Assembly (NCBI RefSeq): GCF_028290025.1
Contig: NZ_JAQGKQ010000064.1
Location: 1 to 64,000, forward strand
Direction of reading: 5' to 3'
DNA: 64,000 nucleotides
From: Cypionkella sp.
GTDB lineage: Bacteria; Pseudomonadota; Alphaproteobacteria; Rhodobacterales; Rhodobacteraceae
The position numbers and the translations under genes were made by a program. Shown here one piece after another: positions 37,930 to 47,426 of the stretch; the first letter of the stretch is position 1, and each line of letters starts with the position of its first letter. The notes beneath the pieces are model-generated. The model saw only the letters and a program-made list of their open reading frames with translations, was not told where the DNA came from and did not search any database.

Positions 37930-39321
37930 ATGGTTGGCAAGATACTCATCGTTGACGATGTTGCGACAAACCGCATCGTTATGAAGGTCAAGCTGGCTGC
38001 GGCAGGCTATACTCCGCTCGTCGCATCAGACGGTGCCAGTTGCCTTGATATTGCTATGCGCGAACTGCCGGACCTGATCCTGCTTGATTTGACGCTGCCC
38101 GATATGTCCGGTCTGCGGGTGCTTGAGGCATTGCGCGCCGAACCGTTGCTGCGGCATGTTCCGGTGGTGATGGTATCGGCAAATCAAGACGCCGCCGCGC
38201 GCTGCGCTGCTTTTCGCAGCGGCGCGGATGAGTTCCTGCAAAAGCCGCTTGAAGATCAAGTTCTATTGGCGCGCATTCGCAGTTTCATGCGCGCCCGCGA
38301 TCAAGTCGAAGGCTTCTCTGCGCACCACGACGGCATCGCCATGCTGGGTCTGGCGGAAAATTCCGCCAGCTTCTGCCAACCGGGCGTAATCGCCATCATA
38401 ACCGCCCGCAGCGACGTCACCTTAAAACTCCGCCGGGAGTTGGCGCCGCATCTGTGTGACCGCATCCTCGCCATGACAGCAGAACAGGCTATGACCGAAG
38501 GTCTGCATCCTAGCGCCGCGCCAGATATGTTTCTGATCGAATCTGATCTGAGCGGTCCCGGCAGTGGTCTTAGGCTAATGTCAGAATTGCGCAGCCGCAC
38601 CCATACCCGACATGCTGCGTTTTGCGTGCAAACCAGCCCCGGCAGCGCCATCAGTGCGGCTGTGGCATTTGACCTTGGTGCGCATGATCTCGTGACACAA
38701 AGCATCTCAGCCGAAGAACTCGCCGTTCGTCTGGTCCGCCTGCTTGCGCGCAAGCGAGAGGCCGACAGTATGCGCGCCTCGGTGCAAGACGGCCTGCGAT
38801 TGGCAATGATCGACAGCCTGACAAGTCTGCACAACCGCCGCTACGGCATGGCGCAATTGGCCGCGATTGCCGATATTTCGCGCCGCTCGGGCCAAGAATT
38901 TGCGGTGATGCTAGTTGATCTGGATCGTTTCAAATCGGTGAACGACCGTTGGGGCCATGCAGCGGGCGACGCTGTTCTCATCGAAGTGGCCGACCGTCTG
39001 ACCCGCAATCTGCGCAACGGTGATCTGTTGGCCCGCATCGGAGGAGAGGAGTTTTTGATCGCCCTGCCCGACACCAGCCTCAACGACGCGCGCGCGATTG
39101 CCGAACGTCTGTGCCATGCGATAGAAGAAGCCCCGGTGCGCATCGGCGATCTCGCAGCGCCGCAAGTCACCGTCTCTATTGGCCTTGCCAGCTCCGCCGA
39201 TATCGCTATGCCCAACATAAAGGACGCCATATCCGACCTGATGGAGCGTGCCGACCGCGCGCTGCTCCACGCTAAATCCGCAGGCCGCAACCAAGTCACC
39301 ACCAGCCGCTCCGCTGCCTGA
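37930..39321 (+). CDS. pleD: PleD-like response regulator diguanylate cyclase
   Basis: 463 residues arranged receiver-receiver-GGDEF. The first receiver has Asp9/Asp10, phosphoacceptor Asp53 (LLDLTLPD) and Lys105. The second (about 150-275) is degenerate: Ser205 appears where the phosphoacceptor should be, as in Caulobacter PleD. The output domain carries GGEEF (371-375) with the inhibitory-site motif RNGD (362-365). Phosphorylation should promote dimerisation and cyclic-di-GMP synthesis. The kinase is not in the window. Confidence 0.9.
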   Translation: MVGKILIVDDVATNRIVMKVKLAAAGYTPLVASDGASCLDIAMRELPDLILLDLTLPDMSGLRVLEALRAEPLLRHVPVVMVSANQDAAARCAAFRSGADEFLQKPLEDQVLLARIRSFMRARDQVEGFSAHHDGIAMLGLAENSASFCQPGVIAIITARSDVTLKLRRELAPHLCDRILAMTAEQAMTEGLHPSAAPDMFLIESDLSGPGSGLRLMSELRSRTHTRHAAFCVQTSPGSAISAAVAFDLGAHDLVTQSISAEELAVRLVRLLARKREADSMRASVQDGLRLAMIDSLTSLHNRRYGMAQLAAIADISRRSGQEFAVMLVDLDRFKSVNDRWGHAAGDAVLIEVADRLTRNLRNGDLLARIGGEEFLIALPDTSLNDARAIAERLCHAIEEAPVRIGDLAAPQVTVSIGLASSADIAMPNIKDAISDLMERADRALLHAKSAGRNQVTTSRSAA

Positions 39322-39389
39322 CCCTGTTGGCAAAAAAAACCAAAGCGGAGGCAAACCTGCGCCGGCTCCAAAAGCTTAACAGCTATTCA

Positions 39390-39932
39390 CTAAGGCGCGG
39401 CCGCGTCACTTGCGTCCTTGCCCTCAGCCTTACCCGCCTTGCGCTCAGCCGCACGGCGCAAGTGCTTTTCCAACCGATCCGCAAAAGCCAGCCGCGCTTG
39501 CGGCGTCATCGACACCAGCAGGTCGCGCATCAAATTCTGCCCAACCTCAAACCGCCCGGCCATCCGCACCCGCTGTGCTTCCATCACCGCCGATAGTTTG
39601 CCCGCGTCAAACGGCTGCGCCCGCAGCACGCCCAGCAACGTCTGCATATCCTGCTTCACCTCCTGCCGCGCTTGCCGCATCTCTGGCATCTTCGCCATCA
39701 ACGCCTTGCGCAGCGCTTTGCGGTCCTCGTGGCTTAGCGCTTCGGTAAACGGGCCAAAGCCGATTTCGCGCACATTGTCGCGCCGCTCGCCGTCATGCAG
39801 AAAGGATCCCGCAAACATCCCCGCTACCGCCAAATTCAGCGCCACCGAAACCGCTAACGCAATCCGCAATCCTTTGCTGGAAGTCTTGACCACAGCCGTC
39901 TCGCTCGCCGTCTCGCTCGCCGTCTCGCTCAT
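39390..39932 (-). CDS. Periplasmic heavy-metal sensor / CpxP-like protein
   Basis: 180 residues with a single N-terminal membrane segment (LRIALAVSVALNLAVAGMFAG, 23-43) and a helical periplasmic domain (DRKALRKALMAKMPEMRQAR, FADRLEKHLRRA) resembling the Spy/CpxP/Metal_resist family. The N-terminus has a triple SETA repeat encoded by a tandem 12-base repeat at 39895-39930. The ATG follows GAGGAA four bases after the gene upstream. Last gene of the sigma-factor operon; it may act as sensor or anti-sigma accessory. Confidence 0.75.
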   Translation of the reverse strand: MSETASETASETAVVKTSSKGLRIALAVSVALNLAVAGMFAGSFLHDGERRDNVREIGFGPFTEALSHEDRKALRKALMAKMPEMRQARQEVKQDMQTLLGVLRAQPFDAGKLSAVMEAQRVRMAGRFEVGQNLMRDLLVSMTPQARLAFADRLEKHLRRAAERKAGKAEGKDASDAAAP

Positions 39933-39935
39933 TGC

Positions 39936-40295
39936 CTATTCCTCTGCCAACAGCGCATCGACCTGCGGCATCAATTCAACCTGATCCACCGTATCCGAGG
40001 CCCACACATCCGCCACCGACCCCAACCCGTCCGGCTGCACAAAGCCGAGAAAAAGCCCCGCCACCGCAGCCGAGCCGACACCGACCAAAGACCCAGCCCC
40101 GCCAAACACCGCCGCCAGCCCCGCCAAGCACCCACCGCGACGCCGCACCGGAACAGAAACCACCGGCTGCATCTGCAAAGCCGCCGCATCACTCAAAACC
40201 CGCGCCATCAAAGCGTCAGAAGGCTGCATCGCGGCGGCCTTCGCGCTGGCAAACAGATCGTCAAGCTCATCTATCATTTCGCCACCTCGCATCAT
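39936..40295 (-). CDS. Small single-pass membrane protein after an ECF sigma factor
   Basis: 119 residues; one membrane segment (GSLVGVGSAAVAGLFLGFV, about 68-87) with a cytoplasmic N-terminus MIDELDDLFASAKAAA. The ATG at 40295 overlaps the sigma factor stop, and an ATG at 40277 with GAGGTGG upstream would also serve. By position and topology it is a candidate anti-sigma factor, though no zinc-type or ASD motif is seen. Confidence 0.7.
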   Translation of the reverse strand: MMRGGEMIDELDDLFASAKAAAMQPSDALMARVLSDAAALQMQPVVSVPVRRRGGCLAGLAAVFGGAGSLVGVGSAAVAGLFLGFVQPDGLGSVADVWASDTVDQVELMPQVDALLAEE

Positions 40296-40882
40296 TCCGC
40301 CCCCTCATAGCCCAAAGCCGCCCGCTGGCCCGACAATATCGCAGCCAACGCCCGCTTGCCCCGCGCCGTCAGACTTTCCACCGCTTCCACACCAATCTGC
40401 AAAACTTCCGCAATCTCAGGGTTACTCAAGCCCTCGATATGCCGCAGCACCACCGCCTCACGCTGACGCTCGGGCAGTTGCGCCAACGCACCGTCCAGTG
40501 CCGCCATCCGATCCGCCTCTATCATCCCCGCGACCACGCTCATCGCGCCGTCGCTAGGTTCGGCCACATCGTCCAACGCATCAAGCCTGCGCCGCCTGCG
40601 CGCCCGCAAGCGATCAGTGCACAGGTTGGTCACCACCCGGTAAGCCCAGGTTGAAACTTTAGCCTCGCCCTGCCGCCATTCCGGCGCTACTTTCCACAAC
40701 CGCAACATCGCCTCTTGCGCCACATCTTCGGCCTCAACCCGGTCCGATAGCATCCGCCCGGCATAGCCCATCACCCGCGGCAACAAGCGCTTGGTCAGCA
40801 GCCGTGCGGCATCCGGGTCTCCATTGGCATAGAGCACCACCAGCGCCTCATCGGCCAATTCTGCAAGGGTATCGCGCGGCAT
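40292..40882 (-). CDS. ECF-type RNA polymerase sigma factor
   Basis: 196 residues from the ATG at 40882 (CAGG upstream; an ATG two codons earlier is an alternative, and the frame is open further without protein-like sequence). Sigma region 2 is seen in EAEDVAQEAMLRLWK and STWAYRVVTNLCTDRLR, region 4 in LPERQREAVVLRHIEGLSN and VEAVESLTARGKRAL. It lies between an EF-hand protein gene and two membrane protein genes on the same strand, which probably form its sensory circuit. Confidence 0.88.
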   Translation of the reverse strand: MPRDTLAELADEALVVLYANGDPDAARLLTKRLLPRVMGYAGRMLSDRVEAEDVAQEAMLRLWKVAPEWRQGEAKVSTWAYRVVTNLCTDRLRARRRRRLDALDDVAEPSDGAMSVVAGMIEADRMAALDGALAQLPERQREAVVLRHIEGLSNPEIAEVLQIGVEAVESLTARGKRALAAILSGQRAALGYEGAE

Positions 40883-41031
40883 TGTCATCCTGAGATCGGG
40901 CTTACCCGGCCAAAGCCGGGCTCGCAACATTTCGCTCGATAGAATTGCCTTAATAACCTGACGCCCCGCACAAAGTTGGTGAGCACTGGGGATACTCCGC
41001 CAATCGCGGCGGGGCGCCAAGCCGGCTGCGA

Positions 41032-41664
41032 TCAGTTCGCCTGATCGTCACCGCCGTCTGGGCCAGCATCAGGGCCACCGTCCGGACCATCCATGCCATC
41101 CGGGCCGCCCATCATATCGTCGGGACCACCCTTGTCGTCACCAATCCATGGGCGATGCTTGCCGTGCTTACCATGGCCACGCTCGCCCTTGCCGTGCTTG
41201 TCATGCATCGCCTTCATCGCGCCATCGACCTCGGCTTGCGTCACAGCACCATCCTTGTCGGCGTCAAGGCGTTCAAACAGCTTCTCTGGTCCCGGACGCA
41301 CCGCCATCTCGGCCGCCGTCAGCAAACCGTCGCCATCGGTGTCCATCCGGCTGACCATCTCGGCCGAGCGCGCATTGATCCGTGCCGTCACATCCGCAAT
41401 GCGTGGAGCAGCCATTTCATCGGCGGAAAGTTTGCCGTCCGCATTGGCATCCATCGCCTTGACCTTGCCCGCGCGGAACGCATCCACCTCGGCCTTGGTG
41501 ATTTTGCCATCCTTATCGGTGTCCAAAGTCGCGAAATCAAACGGACCCGGAGGCTTCGGTGCCGCGTCCTGCGCGTAAGCCGCAGCACCCATCAGGGCCG
41601 CAACCAAAACCAATGCCGAACCGGCCAACTTATTCTTGCTCATCGCCAATTTACTCTTGCTCAT
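41032..41664 (-). CDS. Secreted EF-hand calcium-binding protein
   Basis: 210 residues with a signal peptide ending AAAYA|QD near 31. Four EF-hand loops begin at Asp48 (DTDKDGKITKAE), Asp72 (DANADGKLSADE), Asp108 (DTDGDGLLTAAE) and Asp134 (DADKDGAVTQAE). The tail is rich in His, Lys, Gly, Asp and Pro (HGKGERGHGKHGKH, repeated GPD). The start region is duplicated (MSKSKLA-MSKNKLA, a 21-base near-repeat). GAGGAG precedes the first ATG. It may report on calcium or another metal outside the cell. Confidence 0.85.
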   Translation of the reverse strand: MSKSKLAMSKNKLAGSALVLVAALMGAAAYAQDAAPKPPGPFDFATLDTDKDGKITKAEVDAFRAGKVKAMDANADGKLSADEMAAPRIADVTARINARSAEMVSRMDTDGDGLLTAAEMAVRPGPEKLFERLDADKDGAVTQAEVDGAMKAMHDKHGKGERGHGKHGKHRPWIGDDKGGPDDMMGGPDGMDGPDGGPDAGPDGGDDQAN

Positions 41665-41874
41665 AGTCGTCTCCTCAATCTCGCCGCACGCTTGCTGCCG
41701 TGGCGTTCATACTCAGATAAACGCCACAGCTTTGGCTTTCCGTCGCAGCTATTTTGCGCGGCCTCACGGCCCGCCGATTTGTTGCGCTTGCGACAAAGCA
41801 GCACCCCCCCAGCTCACCCCTCAACTTCGGCCTGCACATTCGCTATATGACCAAGACGCACACAGGATAATTCG

Positions 41875-42321
41875 ATGCCCAATGCTGCCCTGCACTCCGC
41901 TGCTACGCACTCTGCCGCGCTTTCCCCGTATGATACCGAAGTGGAGCGGCCAACATGGCCTGCGCTGCGCCGTGGCTGGGCGCGTTGCTGCCCGAATTGT
42001 GGCGCAGGCCCGCTGATGAAAGGCTATCTGAAGGTGCGCGAAAGCTGCCCGGTCTGCGGCGAGAACTTCACCGCCCAGCGCGCCGATGACGGCCCCGCCT
42101 ACCTCACAATCCTGATCGTCGGCCACATCCTAGCGCCGCTGCTGATGTTCGTCTTCGTCAAATATCGCCCCGAGCCCGCAACCCTGATCACCATCTTCTC
42201 CATCGGCACCGTAGCGCTGTCGCTGTATCTGCTACCCCGGCTGAAAGGCGCGATGGTCGCTCTGCAATGGGCGAAGCGCATGCACGGCTTTGGTCGCGTA
42301 GATGCGAGCCAGCAGTCGTAA
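41875..42321 (+). CDS. DUF983 family membrane protein
   Basis: 148 residues. A zinc-ribbon-like pair of CxxC motifs (CCPNCG, CPVCG) precedes two membrane segments (YLTILIVGHILAPLLMFVFV, LITIFSIGTVALSLYLL). AGGA lies upstream of the ATG. In related genomes I recall it next to a NUDIX hydrolase; here a secreted protein gene lies between the two. Function unknown. Confidence 0.85.
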   Translation: MPNAALHSAATHSAALSPYDTEVERPTWPALRRGWARCCPNCGAGPLMKGYLKVRESCPVCGENFTAQRADDGPAYLTILIVGHILAPLLMFVFVKYRPEPATLITIFSIGTVALSLYLLPRLKGAMVALQWAKRMHGFGRVDASQQS

Positions 42322-42613
42322 GCGCAGGCGAGTGACGCGGGTTACGTTGGCGAGGCCGATCAAAAGAGGGTTCGCAAGTCCAGCGAAAGTTGCTGCGGTC
42401 GGCCTGTTAGGCGAGATGTCACTTTGAACCCTTGGGTAGGGACAAATTGGACCTTTGCGCACTATTGATGCCACCACGGCGAGACAGGCAGATGGCATCG
42501 GCAGGTTGTATTGCGCGGAATCAAAAAAACGATCGCAGTTCGTAGCTAATTTTGTCATTGACGCGACAGCATTTGCACAGACACCTTGCCACAGGGTCAT
42601 TGGTGGAGTTGTG
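42322..42613. other. Non-coding, compositionally distinct stretch
   Basis: About 290 bp without a supportable gene, with lower GC content than either neighbour. The part at 42370-42450 recalls a degraded dispersed element seen in roseobacters, but I cannot confirm this. Confidence 0.3.
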
Positions 42614-43156
42614 ATGATGGGTCGGTGTGCTTGGAGTATTGGGATCGCCTTCGCCTTTGGTTGCGCCACAATGAGTCTGGCGGACGGTGAAGTCTGGTCT
42701 GACCCAAAGCGGGTTGTTGATGTACGCGTGGGAATATTTTGCCCGCCTCCGGTGACTTCCAAATCTCAAAGCAAAAATACAATAAGCGGAGATATCGCGC
42801 GCTACTCTGAGCGGCCAGTGTTAGGCCGCGCGACCAATCTTATCCCTGCAGTTGATCACATATTGTTTGGTATTGAAGGTCGGGAGCGACCAGCCACCGG
42901 CGATGCGGTCACTATTGAGGTGACGCATCCTCCACTTGGAGCACAGGGGACTCGGTCTGAAAGCTGGACGACCTATATGCGCTCGCGCGAGGCATCGTTC
43001 AGCGGCTACGAGATAGGACTGTCGGACGGCAAACCGCTAGGCAAATGGACAGTTTCTGGCACAAGGAATGGCAAAAAACTTTTTAGCGCCAACTTTGAGG
43101 TCGTGAAACCTTCAAAAACTAATTTTGATCCGTGTGAAAGAATTCCGACAAGTTAA
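42614..43156 (+). CDS. Secreted protein resembling DUF3859
   Basis: 180 residues from the ATG at 42614 with GGTGGAG five bases upstream. Signal peptide MMGRCAWSIGIAFAFGCATMSLA. The mature protein has features I associate with DUF3859: VVDVRVGIFCPPP, IPAVDHILFGIEG, VTHPPLGAQGT and GKWTVSGTRNGKKLFSANFEVV. Two cysteines could form a disulfide. Codon and base use are more AT-rich than in adjacent genes. The function is unknown. Confidence 0.7.
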   Translation: MMGRCAWSIGIAFAFGCATMSLADGEVWSDPKRVVDVRVGIFCPPPVTSKSQSKNTISGDIARYSERPVLGRATNLIPAVDHILFGIEGRERPATGDAVTIEVTHPPLGAQGTRSESWTTYMRSREASFSGYEIGLSDGKPLGKWTVSGTRNGKKLFSANFEVVKPSKTNFDPCERIPTS

Positions 43157-43204
43157 TGGCGTTAGCTATCAACCAGCCTCACCCCCCGCAAACCCGAGCC
43201 CCCA

Positions 43205-43807
43205 ATGACCGAAGCCATCCGCCCCGCCGCCACGATCATCCTGTGGCGATCCGCAGCCAGCGGCCCGCAGGTGCTGATGGGTCAACGCGGCCATGCCGCC
43301 GCCTTCATGCCGTCGAAATACGTCTTCCCCGGCGGCGGTGTTGACCCCGAGGATGCCACAATCGACCTCCCCGGCTTGCACTTAGATTGCGCCCACCGCC
43401 TGACGCTAAGCTGCCCAGAAAACGCACCCTCCCCCGGCACCCTAGCCCGCGCCGCCTTGCGCGAACTGACCGAGGAGACCGGCCTAAGCCTGCCCAACCC
43501 CGCGCCCGGTGACTTACGCTTCATCTTCCGCGCCATCACCCCACCGGGCCGCTCTCGCCGCTTTGACGCAAGGTTTTTCCTCGCCTCAGCCGCGAACATA
43601 ACAGGCGATACCGAGCAATTCTCCGACACCCTGACCGAACTGTCACACCTACACTGGATCGGCCTGACTGAAGCCCGCGCCCTCGATCTGCCGTTTATAA
43701 CCGAGGTCGTCCTAGCCGAAGTCACCGCCCTGCTGAACGGCCACCCACAACCCGGCGTGCCGTTCTTCGACAACTCCGGCCCGGTCCCAACCTTCCGCAG
43801 ATTGTAA
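43205..43807 (+). CDS. NUDIX hydrolase
   Basis: 200 residues. The Nudix helix is visible as RELTEETG (86-93) with the upstream glycines in FPGGGVDPED; the spacing between them is longer than in the standard box, a feature of the CoA-pyrophosphatase-like and related larger members. Substrate unknown. Lies convergent with murD; a palindrome separates them. Confidence 0.88.
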   Translation: MTEAIRPAATIILWRSAASGPQVLMGQRGHAAAFMPSKYVFPGGGVDPEDATIDLPGLHLDCAHRLTLSCPENAPSPGTLARAALRELTEETGLSLPNPAPGDLRFIFRAITPPGRSRRFDARFFLASAANITGDTEQFSDTLTELSHLHWIGLTEARALDLPFITEVVLAEVTALLNGHPQPGVPFFDNSGPVPTFRRL

Positions 43808-43856
43808 GCAACCGCCAAACCCAAAACGCTCCCGTTAAAGGTCATCCTCTCTGCAA

Positions 43857-43913
43857 AAATATCCCCGCCGGAGGCTCCGTAGGCAACCCCAGAAGCCTCC
43901 GGCGGGAGTATTT
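43857..43913. repeat. Palindromic intergenic repeat, copy 3
   Basis: Arms AAATATCCCCGCCGGAGGC (43857-43875) and GCCTCCGGCGGGAGTATTT (43895-43913), identical on the left to copy 1 and on the right to copy 2, followed by AGACCAAGATGAAG. It sits between the convergent NUDIX and murD genes and could terminate both. Confidence 0.85.
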
Positions 43914-44017
43914 AGACCAAGATGAAGCCGCAAACAGTTAACAAAACCTTAAACAAACAATTCTAACATATTGAAGTTGAACATATAAAAATACTCCCAA
44001 GTTGGGAGCCCGCCAAA

Positions 44018-45418
44018 TCACCCCAACAAAGCCTTCACGCGCGCCGTAAAATCATCGCCCCGCACCTCAAAGTTCGGATACTGATCAAACGACGCCGCAG
44101 CCGGGGCCAGCAATACCACCTCCCCCGCTACAGCCTCCTCAGCCGCACGCTGAACCGCGCGCTCCATCGTCTCGCAAATCTCATATGGGGTCGCCCCCAG
44201 TTCCAACGCAAAATCCCGCGCCGAATGCCCGATCAGATAAGCCTTCACCACCGACCCGAGGAACGGCAGCAGCCCGGCAATCCCGCCATCCTTACCCATA
44301 CCCCCCGCTATCCAACGGATCGCCGGAAACGCCTGCAAAGCCTTGCCCGCTGCATCGACATTGGTGGCCTTGCTGTCATTGATAAACCGCACTCCGGCCT
44401 TTTCACCCACCACCTGACTGCGATGCGGCAACCCAGCAAACGAATGAAACGCCGTCTCAATCAGCTTCGGCCCGATCCCGAGTGACCGACACGCCGCATA
44501 GGCCGCACAAGCGTTCTGATGATTATGCGCACCCGGCAGTCCCGCCACTTCGCGCAGATCAATCGAGGCCACCTGCTTGCCACGCCGCCATTCCGACAAA
44601 AAACCCTTCCGCGCGAACACCGCCCAGCCGAAACCCTCCAGTTTTTGCCCCGACGATATACGGATCACCCGATCATCCTGCGGTCCCTCGCCCATTTGAT
44701 TGGCGAGGAAGCGCCCCTCAGCTTCGTCCACCCCGATCACCGCCCGGTCCGGGCCGCCTTCGGAAAACAACCGCCGCTTCGCCGCGAAATAGCCGCCCAT
44801 CCCGGCATGTCGATCCAGATGATCCGGCGAAAGGTTGGTGAACACTGCCACATCCGGGGTCAATGACCGCGCGAGTTCAGTTTGATAGCTGGAAAGTTCC
44901 AGCACTACGACCTCGCCATCCTGCGCGGGCTCGATATCCAAAACGCCGCGGCCAATGTTGCCAGCCATTTGCGTCGCCCGCCCTGCCACTTCAAGGATAT
45001 GGTGGATCAGCGCAGTAGTGGTCGATTTGCCGTTCGAGCCGGTCACGCAGATCACACGAGGGGTGATGTCAAAATCGTCCCAGTCCGACATGGCGAAGCT
45101 GCGAAAGAACAGGCCAATATCGTTATCCAGCGGGATGCCCGCCTCTAATGCCAGCGCGATCACTTTGTTCGGGGTGGGATAAAGATGCGGGATGCCGGGT
45201 GAGGTGACCAAGGCCACCACGCCGTCAAAAGCCCCGGCTCGGGTGAGGTCGGTGCATTGAAATCCCTCGGCCTCGGCTTTAGCGCGGGCCTCTGGGCTGT
45301 CGTCCCACAACAACAACTCTGCATCTCCGGCTTGCAGGGCCCGGGCAGTGGCCAGACCGGACCGGCCCAGACCGAGCACAGCGACTTTTCGGCCTTCATA
45401 GCCTTTTACAGGGATCAT
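44018..45418 (-). CDS. murD: UDP-N-acetylmuramoylalanine--D-glutamate ligase
   Basis: Adds D-glutamate to UDP-MurNAc-L-Ala in peptidoglycan synthesis. 466 residues. N-terminal uracil-binding domain ([12 protein letters not shown]), ATP-binding GSNGKST (127-133), LSPDHLDRH and the C-terminal domain with INDSKATN and [13 protein letters not shown] lies seven bases before the ATG. Normally this gene sits in the dcw cluster beside mraY or ftsW; here neither adjoins it: mraY lies 18 kb upstream on the same strand and the next gene downstream is a convergent NUDIX gene. Confidence 0.96.
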   Translation of the reverse strand: MIPVKGYEGRKVAVLGLGRSGLATARALQAGDAELLLWDDSPEARAKAEAEGFQCTDLTRAGAFDGVVALVTSPGIPHLYPTPNKVIALALEAGIPLDNDIGLFFRSFAMSDWDDFDITPRVICVTGSNGKSTTTALIHHILEVAGRATQMAGNIGRGVLDIEPAQDGEVVVLELSSYQTELARSLTPDVAVFTNLSPDHLDRHAGMGGYFAAKRRLFSEGGPDRAVIGVDEAEGRFLANQMGEGPQDDRVIRISSGQKLEGFGWAVFARKGFLSEWRRGKQVASIDLREVAGLPGAHNHQNACAAYAACRSLGIGPKLIETAFHSFAGLPHRSQVVGEKAGVRFINDSKATNVDAAGKALQAFPAIRWIAGGMGKDGGIAGLLPFLGSVVKAYLIGHSARDFALELGATPYEICETMERAVQRAAEEAVAGEVVLLAPAAASFDQYPNFEVRGDDFTARVKALLG

Positions 45419-45455
45419 GGCTTGGCTCCGGCAAAATGGGGTCTGGCCCCGACGC

Positions 45456-45485
45456 CTGTGAGATATTTGGAAATGGAGTGAAGGG
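45456..45485. repeat. Decayed copy of the palindromic repeat
   Basis: GCCTGTGAGATATTTGGAAATG followed by GAGTGAAG resembles the right arm and flank of the repeats at 10181 and 43895, but the left arm is missing. It lies upstream of murD. Low confidence. Confidence 0.3.
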
Positions 45486-45614
45486 AAAGAGGGCGAAATG
45501 CCAGCCCGCCACCTCCGTCTGCATCGCCATCTTCTGTTTGCAAAGCGCGCACGACGGTCTTTGCCTTTCCTGCAGCTTGGTTTAGAGATGATTGTTCCTT
45601 AAAATGGGTGATCC

Positions 45615-46541
45615 ATGCCGTCGATCGTTTCTATCCGCAACTTGACCAAGACCTACAGCACCGGGTTTCAGGCGCTAAAGTCGGTCAATCTAGAGATTGA
45701 AGAAGGCGAGATTCTTGCGCTGCTGGGGCCGAATGGCGCGGGCAAGACCACGATGATCTCGGCCATTTGCGGCATCGTACAGCCGACCTCTGGTCAGATT
45801 TTGGTGGGAGGCCATGATGTTGTCCGCGATTTCCGTGCCACGCGCAGCCAAATTGGGCTGGTGCCGCAGGAAATTTCGCTGGAGCCGTTCGAGAAAGTTT
45901 TTAACACCGTGACCTTCTCGCGCGGGCTGTTTGGCAAATCGCCCGATCCGGAGTATGTCGAGAAAATCCTGCGGCAGTTGTCGCTCTGGGACAAAAAGGA
46001 CAACAATATCCAGTCGCTATCTGGCGGTATGAAGCGCCGCGTTTTGATCGCCAAAGCCTTGGCACACCAACCGCGCGTGCTGTTTTTGGATGAACCCACG
46101 GCGGGCGTTGATGTCGAATTGCGCAAAGATATGTGGTCTGTGGTGTCTGATCTAAAGGCGCAGGGCGTCACGATCATCCTGACCACCCATTACATTGAAG
46201 AAGCCGAAGCAATTGCAGATCGGGTCGGCGTGATCAACAAGGGCGAAATTCTGCTGGTGCAGAACAAGGCCGAGTTGATGGCGCAAATGGGCCGCAAACA
46301 ACTGCATGTTGACCTCGCCGAGCCGATTACGGCCATACCCGAGGCACTAGCAAGTTATGCTTTGGAACTCGGCAGCGATGGTCGCAGCCTGATCTACACC
46401 TACGACACCAAACGCGAGCGCACCGGGATCACCAACTTTTTGGGTGATTTGCGCAGTGCTGGCTTGCAGATGACTGATCTTGCGACAAGGCAAAGCAGTC
46501 TTGAGGATATTTTCGTTGGAATGGTAAGGGAAAAGCCATGA
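45615..46541 (+). CDS. ABC transporter ATP-binding protein (ABC-2 type, YadG-like)
   Basis: 308 residues. Walker [10 protein letters not shown] (38-46), signature LSGGMKRR, Walker [12 protein letters not shown] and switch histidine [10 protein letters not shown] are intact. The 80-residue C-terminal extension is usual for drug/polysaccharide ABC-2 exporters. Overlaps the permease gene by four bases. Situated upstream of the rhamnose genes; export of a glycan or lipid is possible, but YadGH-type pairs occur in many contexts. Confidence 0.9.
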   Translation: MPSIVSIRNLTKTYSTGFQALKSVNLEIEEGEILALLGPNGAGKTTMISAICGIVQPTSGQILVGGHDVVRDFRATRSQIGLVPQEISLEPFEKVFNTVTFSRGLFGKSPDPEYVEKILRQLSLWDKKDNNIQSLSGGMKRRVLIAKALAHQPRVLFLDEPTAGVDVELRKDMWSVVSDLKAQGVTIILTTHYIEEAEAIADRVGVINKGEILLVQNKAELMAQMGRKQLHVDLAEPITAIPEALASYALELGSDGRSLIYTYDTKRERTGITNFLGDLRSAGLQMTDLATRQSSLEDIFVGMVREKP

Positions 46542-47299
46542 ACTTTCGCGCCATCAACGTGATCTATCGCAAGGAAATGGCTCGGTTTTTCCGCACCATC
46601 ATTGAATCCTTGATCTCCCCCGTGATCTCGACCTCACTATACTTCGTTGTGTTTGGTGCTGCGATTGGCAGCAAGATTGAGCAAGTTAACGGCGTGACCT
46701 ACGGCGCGTTCATCGTGCCGGGGCTGATCATGCTAACGGTGATCACGCAATCCGTTTCCAACGCATCCTTTGCGATCAACTTCCCGAAATTCACCGGCAC
46801 GATCTACGAGTTGCTGACCGCCCCGGTCAGCTACATGGAGATTGTCATCGGCTACGTCGGTGCAGCCGCGACGAAATCCATCTTGATCGGGCTGGTTATT
46901 CTGGCGACGGCGTTTGCCTTTGTGGATCTGCCGATTGCGCATCCTGTGGCAATGCTGGCCCTGCTTGCGCTGACCAGCGCCAGTTTCTCGCTGTTCGGCT
47001 TCATCATCGGAATATGGGCGAAGGATTTCCAGCAGTTGCAACTGATCCCCTTGCTGGTGCTGACGCCGCTGATCTTTTTGGGCGGCAGCTTTTACAGCGT
47101 CGATATGCTGCCGGGCGTCTGGCGCACCATCGCGCTGTTCAATCCAGTGGTCTATCTGATGTCGGTGTTTCGCTGGTCATTCTTTGACACCGCAGATGTG
47201 CCGATTGCGGTCAGTTTGCTGGCGATCGCGGCGTTCACCGGGCTTTGCCTTGCGGCCGTGTGGTGGATTTTCCGCACTGGCTGGCGCATTCGTCAATAA
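46538..47299 (+). CDS. ABC-2 type transporter permease (YadH-like)
   Basis: 253 residues with six membrane segments (for example [39 protein letters not shown]). The region [15 protein letters not shown] and [16 protein letters not shown] are typical of ABC-2 permeases such as YadH and NodJ. Forms an exporter with the preceding ATPase. 127 bp separate it from rfbC. Confidence 0.9.
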   Translation: MNFRAINVIYRKEMARFFRTIIESLISPVISTSLYFVVFGAAIGSKIEQVNGVTYGAFIVPGLIMLTVITQSVSNASFAINFPKFTGTIYELLTAPVSYMEIVIGYVGAAATKSILIGLVILATAFAFVDLPIAHPVAMLALLALTSASFSLFGFIIGIWAKDFQQLQLIPLLVLTPLIFLGGSFYSVDMLPGVWRTIALFNPVVYLMSVFRWSFFDTADVPIAVSLLAIAAFTGLCLAAVWWIFRTGWRIRQ

Positions 47300-47426
47300 C
47301 CGGCGCGTCGGTATTGCAACAAAAACGCTGTCGGTAAATAAAGTGGTTACAGCTTGGCTGCAATGTTAAGCTGCCGTGTTAAATGTTCGCTGAGATTTTC
47401 AAAGCCCCAATGTCGAGATTGAGTGT

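Noticed and set aside
42322-42450. VPLPA-CTERM-like or sorting-signal gene on the minus strand
   Set aside because: A short LANPLLIGLANV-like stretch resembles one superficially, but there is no VPLPA motif and no upstream gene.
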